Positions 8,157 through 10,684 of a stretch of DNA of 10,684 nt are shown here, piece after piece. Each line of letters begins with the position of its first letter. Position 1 is the stretch's first letter. The DNA is taken from contig VEPF01000387.1 in assembly GCA_012027055.1 (NCBI GenBank), positions 1-10,684 on the forward strand, in the 5' to 3' direction. The notes under the pieces are model-generated. The model was not told the DNA's origin. It made no database searches and was given only the letters and a program-made list of their open reading frames with translations. A program made the translations under genes and the position numbers. The DNA is from Gemmatimonadota bacterium. GTDB lineage: Bacteria > Gemmatimonadota > Gemmatimonadetes > Longimicrobiales > RSA9.

Positions 8157-8866
8157 CAGGACGGCTCCCCCCACGTGCCGGCCAGCAAGGCGCGCGTTTC
8201 TTCGACGGCGACGTCCCACAACGCGAGCAGCTCTTCGTCCGAACGCTCGTAGAAGCCCCCGAAGTTCCCGTCGCCGAGATACTCCCGGAGCGCGACCGGA
8301 TCGAGCGCGCGCACCTGCGCCATGTCGACCATCGGCCGCTGGTGCTTGGGCACCTCGATGCCGGGCAGGCGCGTCCACGGAAAGTTCTCCATCCAGGACC
8401 CGTGCGACGCCACGGGGTCGATCTCCTGCACCTTGGCCCACGTCCTGGGCGCGTTCCACCAGTTGTGGAACAGCACCCGGCAGCCCGGGTGGTCGGCGGC
8501 CCACTCCTGTGCCAGCTGCGCGGCCGCGCCGTTCCCGCCGTGCCCGTTGCAGATCAGGATGCGCCGGAAGCCGCTGTGCGCCATCCCGTCCAGGATGTCG
8601 CGCACCACGCGCAGGTGCGTTTCGAGCCTGAGCGAGATGGATCCGGGAAACTCCCTGAAGTAGGGAGTCACACCGTAGGCGAGCACGGGGAACACCGGGA
8701 TGCCGAGCGGCTCGGCCGCCTCGACGGCGACGCGCTCCGGGAGGATGCAATCCACGGTCAGGCGCAGGTAGCCGTGCTGCTCCGTGCTCCCGAGCGGCAG
8801 CACGGCCCGATCGTCGTGCTCGAGATACGACTGGACCTGCAGCCAGTTCATGTCGCTGATGCGCAT
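8156..8866 (-). CDS. Creatininase family amidohydrolase
   Basis: A 236-residue member of the creatininase family (creatininase, MftE and FAPy/formamide deformylase relatives), metal-dependent enzymes that mostly open or cleave amide bonds. Motifs seen: LPLGSTEQHG with likely ligands Glu29 and His31, Asp39, NGHGGN with His109, and His155 and Glu160 in SHGSWMEN, which matches the HAGxxET box. The stretch after EQHG reads YLRLTVD, one residue shorter than the common PHxPxxxD form. The second histidine is lost too, so this is a divergent subgroup rather than true creatininase. The ATG at 8866 was chosen over a much longer frame to 9340 because family similarity begins there. ATG at 8851 is an alternative. 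It is the first gene of the operon, 26 nt below a plausible transcription start. It is cytosolic. The exact amide cleaved is unknown. Confidence 0.85.
   Translation of the reverse strand: MRISDMNWLQVQSYLEHDDRAVLPLGSTEQHGYLRLTVDCILPERVAVEAAEPLGIPVFPVLAYGVTPYFREFPGSISLRLETHLRVVRDILDGMAHSGFRRILICNGHGGNGAAAQLAQEWAADHPGCRVLFHNWWNAPRTWAKVQEIDPVASHGSWMENFPWTRLPGIEVPKHQRPMVDMAQVRALDPVALREYLGDGNFGGFYERSDEELLALWDVAVEETRALLAGTWGEPS
8165..8172 (-). promoter_or_regulatory. Strong ribosome binding site for the PanE-like gene
   Basis: The minus strand reads GGGGGGAG inside the last codons of the creatininase-family gene, 8 nt before the ATG at 8156. It fixes the start at MERTRM rather than at the internal Met6, and supports independent reinitiation at the TGATG junction. 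Confidence 0.6.
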
Positions 8867-8898
8867 GGGCAGATTCCGTATTCGAGGAAGGCGGAGGA

Positions 8899-8926
8899 AA
8901 TGTATGGCGGGGGGCAGGAACGCCAA
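8899..8926 (-). promoter_or_regulatory. Candidate promoter of the operon
   Basis: On the minus strand TTGGCG (8926-8921, three of six matches to TTGACA) is separated by 16 bp from TACATT (8904-8899, four of six matches to TATAAT). Transcription would begin near 8892, giving a leader of about 26 nt before the ATG at 8866. The match is modest and sigma factor preferences of this organism are unknown. Its placement and the adjoining palindrome make it the best candidate in the region. Confidence 0.4.
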
Positions 8927-8956
8927 AGCCCCACAACGGAAACCGTTGCAGGGCTT
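8926..8956. repeat. 31-bp near-palindrome next to the operon promoter, candidate operator or terminator hairpin
   Basis: The core CAACGGAAACCGTTG (8934-8948) is a perfect palindrome around a 3-base AAA centre. After a 2-bp mismatch it continues with AAGCCC (8926-8931) pairing to GGGCTT (8951-8956). Twelve of 14 arm positions match. It touches the -35 box of the candidate promoter, the place where a dimeric activator or repressor would bind. As RNA it would also make a strong hairpin, but no U-tract follows on the plus strand and only CTTTGGCGTT on the minus strand, so termination is the weaker reading. Confidence 0.5.
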
Positions 8957-9029
8957 CGGCTTGAGAATCGGGAGGGCGGGATTCGGCCGGTCGCGGGAGG
9001 AACTTACGCGGCCCAGGCCTCGCCCCTCC

Positions 9030-9073
9030 GCCACAAGGCTGGTGGCTTGGACCGCCAGCGCGCATCTTGTGGC
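9030..9073 (+). repeat. Long two-part stem-loop in the divergent region
   Basis: An outer 8-bp perfect stem pairs GCCACAAG (9030-9037) with CTTGTGGC (9066-9073). Stacked directly inside is a second 8-bp stem, GCTGGTGG (9038-9045) with CCGCCAGC (9052-9059), and a 6-nt loop CTTGGA. The only bulge is GCGCAT at 9060-9065. One inner pair is G-U in plus-strand RNA but would be a C-A mismatch in minus-strand RNA, which favours a plus-strand transcript, such as a leader of the protease mRNA. It is not a recognised riboswitch or tRNA. A DNA-level role as a protein binding site is also possible. Confidence 0.45.
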
Positions 9074-9171
9074 ACTCACGAACAACCGGGAATGGTTGCG
9101 CCGCCGCTCTGCTGAACTGGTGATCTTCGCCTCCCGCCCAGCGTTGGGGGGATATGTGTGCACACTGCAAC

Positions 9172-9176
9172 AAGGA
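9172..9176 (+). promoter_or_regulatory. Ribosome binding site of the S8 protease gene
   Basis: AAGGA lies 6 nt before the ATG at 9183. It decides the start, because the frame is open much further upstream, and it places the lipoprotein signal exactly at the N-terminus. Confidence 0.7.
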
Positions 9177-9182
9177 ACCGCG

Positions 9183-10637
9183 ATGAGCCTCCCCAGGAAC
9201 ACCATCACGACACTCATCATGGCAGCCGGCATGGCCCTGGCCGGGTGCGCCCAGGACAGCACGGCTCCCGATGCCGGCCTGGCACCGAACTTCGCCGTGG
9301 CCGGCTCCAGCGGCGGCTTCATCGTGTCCTTCAAGAGCACGGTCCCGGCCGGGTTCGCGGCGCGCGTGGTGGCATTGGGAGGGGAGGTGAGCTGGGTTCA
9401 CGGCGCGGCCGGGTTGGCTGCAGTGACCGGGCTGACGCCCAACGCGGCTACGCAGCTCGCCGCCGCAGCCGGCGTGAGCGACGTACAGCCAGACACGGAA
9501 GTCTCGCTCGAACTGCCCATCGCCGCGCTCGACGGCGGCACCGTGGCTGATGCCGTGACCAGCCAGGCCAACCCTGCCACGGCCTCCCGGTACTCGTGGC
9601 AGTGGAACATGCGCTCAATCGGTGCGCACACCGCGTGGGCGGCGGGCAAACTTGGATCGCCGGATGTGACCGTAGCCATCCTGGACACGGGGCTGGATTA
9701 CAACATCAACGACCTGAACGGCCTGGTGGACCTGTCGCGGTCCGTGTCGTTCGTCACCAGCGACAACACGCTGACCTCGACCTACTTTCCGACCCGCGAC
9801 ATGATCACCGACTACCACGGACACGGCACCAACGTCGCCAGCCAGGTCAGCAGCAAGGCCGCGGCGCTGGCGGGCGTGACGTCGCGCACCACGCTGATCG
9901 GCGTGAAGGTGCTGAGCCGGACCGGCAGCGGCTCGCTGAGCGGGGTCCTGGCGGGCGTGCTCTGGGCGGCGGACCAGGGCGCCGACGTCGCCAACATGAG
10001 CCTGGGTGGCGGCTTCGAGAAGGCCGCCAACGGCAGGTACGTGGGTATGATCAACCGGGTCTTCACCTACGCCGGGAGGCGCGGCACGCTCATGGTCGTT
10101 TCGGCGGGCAACGACGCCGCGGACCTCGACCATAACGGCAATCTCATGCCCACGTACTGCACGGTCCCGACGGTGCTGTGCGTGTCGTCGGTCGGGCCGA
10201 CCACCTGGACCGGCAACCCCGACGATGTTTCCTACTTCACGAATTACGGCCGTTCCGCCATCGGCGTCGCTGCGCCCGGCGGCAACGCCGATGCCGCCAA
10301 CGGCTTCCAGTCTTCCGCCTGGCCCTGGGGCACCGACATCGCCTCCTGGGTGTGGTCGTACTGCAGCAAGACGCGGCTCGCGGGGCTCACGAGCGCCGGG
10401 GCGCCGATCCTGACCACCTGCTCGGCCGGCAATCGCATCAGCGGTTACATCGGCACCAGCCAGGCGGCCCCGCACGTCTCCGGGCTGGCCGCGCTGATCA
10501 TCGCTGAGACCGGCAAGGGCAGGCCCGCGCAGGTGAAGGCTGCGCTCGTCAAGGCCGCCGACGACCTGGGCCAGCCGGGGACGGACCCGTTCTACGGGGC
10601 CGGGCGCATCAACGTCGCTCGGGCAGTCGGGCTCTAG
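9183..10637 (+). CDS. Lipoprotein subtilisin-like serine protease (S8 family)
   Basis: A 484-residue protease of the S8 subtilase family. The N-terminus is a lipoprotein signal ending in the lipobox LAGC, so the mature protein would be lipidated at Cys22 and anchored in a membrane facing the periplasm or outside. Residues about 45-110 resemble an I9-type prodomain that folds and inhibits the enzyme before self-cleavage. The catalytic domain holds Asp168 (AILDTG), His214 (GHGTNVAS), the oxyanion Asn310 (VVSAGN) and Ser426 (GTSQAAPHVSG). Four cysteines in this domain (326, 333, 394, 413) could form two disulfides, fitting an extracytoplasmic location. An insertion containing Cys394 and Cys413 sits just before the nucleophile. 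The C-terminus closes with GAGRINVARAV, typical of the family, so the gene is complete. It is divergent from the operon; a shared role in peptide release is possible but unproven. Confidence 0.93.
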   Translation: MSLPRNTITTLIMAAGMALAGCAQDSTAPDAGLAPNFAVAGSSGGFIVSFKSTVPAGFAARVVALGGEVSWVHGAAGLAAVTGLTPNAATQLAAAAGVSDVQPDTEVSLELPIAALDGGTVADAVTSQANPATASRYSWQWNMRSIGAHTAWAAGKLGSPDVTVAILDTGLDYNINDLNGLVDLSRSVSFVTSDNTLTSTYFPTRDMITDYHGHGTNVASQVSSKAAALAGVTSRTTLIGVKVLSRTGSGSLSGVLAGVLWAADQGADVANMSLGGGFEKAANGRYVGMINRVFTYAGRRGTLMVVSAGNDAADLDHNGNLMPTYCTVPTVLCVSSVGPTTWTGNPDDVSYFTNYGRSAIGVAAPGGNADAANGFQSSAWPWGTDIASWVWSYCSKTRLAGLTSAGAPILTTCSAGNRISGYIGTSQAAPHVSGLAALIIAETGKGRPAQVKAALVKAADDLGQPGTDPFYGAGRINVARAVGL

Positions 10638-10684
10638 CAGGTTGCGGAAAAACGGGTGATCACAGGTGCGGTTTCCCTCTGAGT
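10638..10684. other. Downstream tail of the protease gene, no gene seen
   Basis: The last 47 bases contain an 8-bp palindrome GTGATCAC (10656-10663) lying between GGAAA and TTTCC, which could form a weak hairpin after the protease stop. It is too short to call a terminator, and no new start with a ribosome site is visible. Confidence 0.3.

Larger units (their letters stand above)
1452..8866 (-). other. Six-gene translationally coupled operon
   Basis: The six genes from the creatininase-family protein to the CocE-type hydrolase have junctions of: 1-bp overlap (TGATG at 8158-8154), 4-bp overlap (ATGA at 7119-7116), 1-bp gap (6363), 4-bp overlap (ATGA at 4986-4983) and 1-bp gap (3543). No space remains for internal promoters outside coding sequence. 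This arrangement implies a single transcript, ribosome coupling and a common function. The seventh minus-strand gene, 196 bp further on, is a possible but less certain member. Confidence 0.85.
8867..9182. other. Divergent intergenic control region
   Basis: This 316-bp stretch separates the minus-strand operon from the plus-strand protease gene, so both sets of control signals should lie here. It contains a candidate operon promoter, a 31-bp near-palindrome, a long two-part stem-loop, a small CAACC/GGTTG repeat (9083-9098), a perfect 10-bp palindrome GTGTGCACAC (9156-9165) and the protease ribosome binding site. The plus frame in line with the protease stays open across the region. It has a GGAGG before an ATG at 8904, but the conceptual peptide is basic and featureless, and the lipoprotein signal starts at 9183, so I do not call it coding. 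No convincing -35/-10 pair was found for the protease; the most A/T-rich spot is GATATGTG at 9151-9158. Confidence 0.6.

Noticed and set aside
8156..8866. True creatininase of a creatinine degradation pathway
   Set aside because: The creatininase-specific NGHYEN and HGPHMP motifs are absent and there is no creatinase or sarcosine oxidase nearby.
8957..9020. tRNA-like stretch (GGGCGGGATTCGGCC resembles a reversed T-arm)
   Set aside because: No 5-bp T-stem, no TTCGAAT loop on the minus strand and no acceptor or anticodon stem can be drawn around it.
8784..9182. Upstream extension of the S8 protease frame, including GGAGG before an ATG at 8904
   Set aside because: The extension would bury the lipoprotein signal and lipobox inside the protein. 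It is basic with no domain and overlaps the 5' end of the creatininase-family gene. AAGGA before 9183 explains the start.
8867..9340. Minus-strand extension of the creatininase-family frame up to 9340
   Set aside because: The added 158 residues have no family similarity and cross the divergent control region and the protease start; homology begins at MRISDMNW.
1..10684. CRISPR array, insertion sequence, integrase, toxin-antitoxin or phage module
   Set aside because: No regularly spaced repeats, transposase or recombinase motifs, terminal inverted repeats or small paired genes were seen on either strand.

Overview
The window is G+C rich (about two thirds by eye) bacterial DNA, densely coding, with long antisense open frames of the kind high-GC genomes produce. 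The best guess at the source is a Gemmatimonadota bacterium or a close relative. The reasons are a lipoprotein whose lipobox cysteine is closely followed by the residues DSTAP, a style I associate with that phylum, and the mix of families (secreted CocE-type hydrolase, secreted serine beta-lactamase-like hydrolase, APC permease, creatininase-like amidohydrolase). This is inference, not proof.

Layout. Positions 1-94 hold no gene, but contain an inverted repeat just downstream of the first gene. Seven genes follow on the minus strand. Read in their own direction (right to left) they are: creatininase-family amidohydrolase (8866-8156), ketopantoate reductase-like PanE/ApbA protein (8156-7116), short-chain dehydrogenase (7119-6364), M20 dipeptidase (6362-4983), APC-family amino acid permease (4986-3544), exported CocE/NonD (S15) hydrolase (3542-1452) and, after a 196-bp gap, an exported serine beta-lactamase-like hydrolase (1255-95). 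The first six are stitched together by a 1-bp TGATG overlap, a 4-bp ATGA overlap, a 1-bp gap, another ATGA overlap and another 1-bp gap. They almost certainly form one translationally coupled operon. The seventh may be read through or have its own promoter.

A 316-bp divergent intergenic region (8867-9182) separates the operon from a plus-strand gene for a lipoprotein subtilisin-like (S8) protease (9183-10637). It holds a candidate operon promoter, a 31-bp near-palindrome touching that promoter's -35 box, a long two-part stem-loop and smaller inverted repeats.

How the genes may work together (inference). The exported hydrolases could release small amides, esters or peptides outside the cytoplasm. 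The permease would bring products in, the M20 enzyme would split dipeptides, and the creatininase-like amidohydrolase plus the two NAD(P)H oxidoreductases would process an unusual amide or hydroxy/keto acid. No transcription factor, RNA gene, insertion sequence or CRISPR array was found. The catalytic residues of all seven enzymes are intact, so nothing looks like a pseudogene. The substrate of the operon cannot be read from sequence alone and is the main open question.
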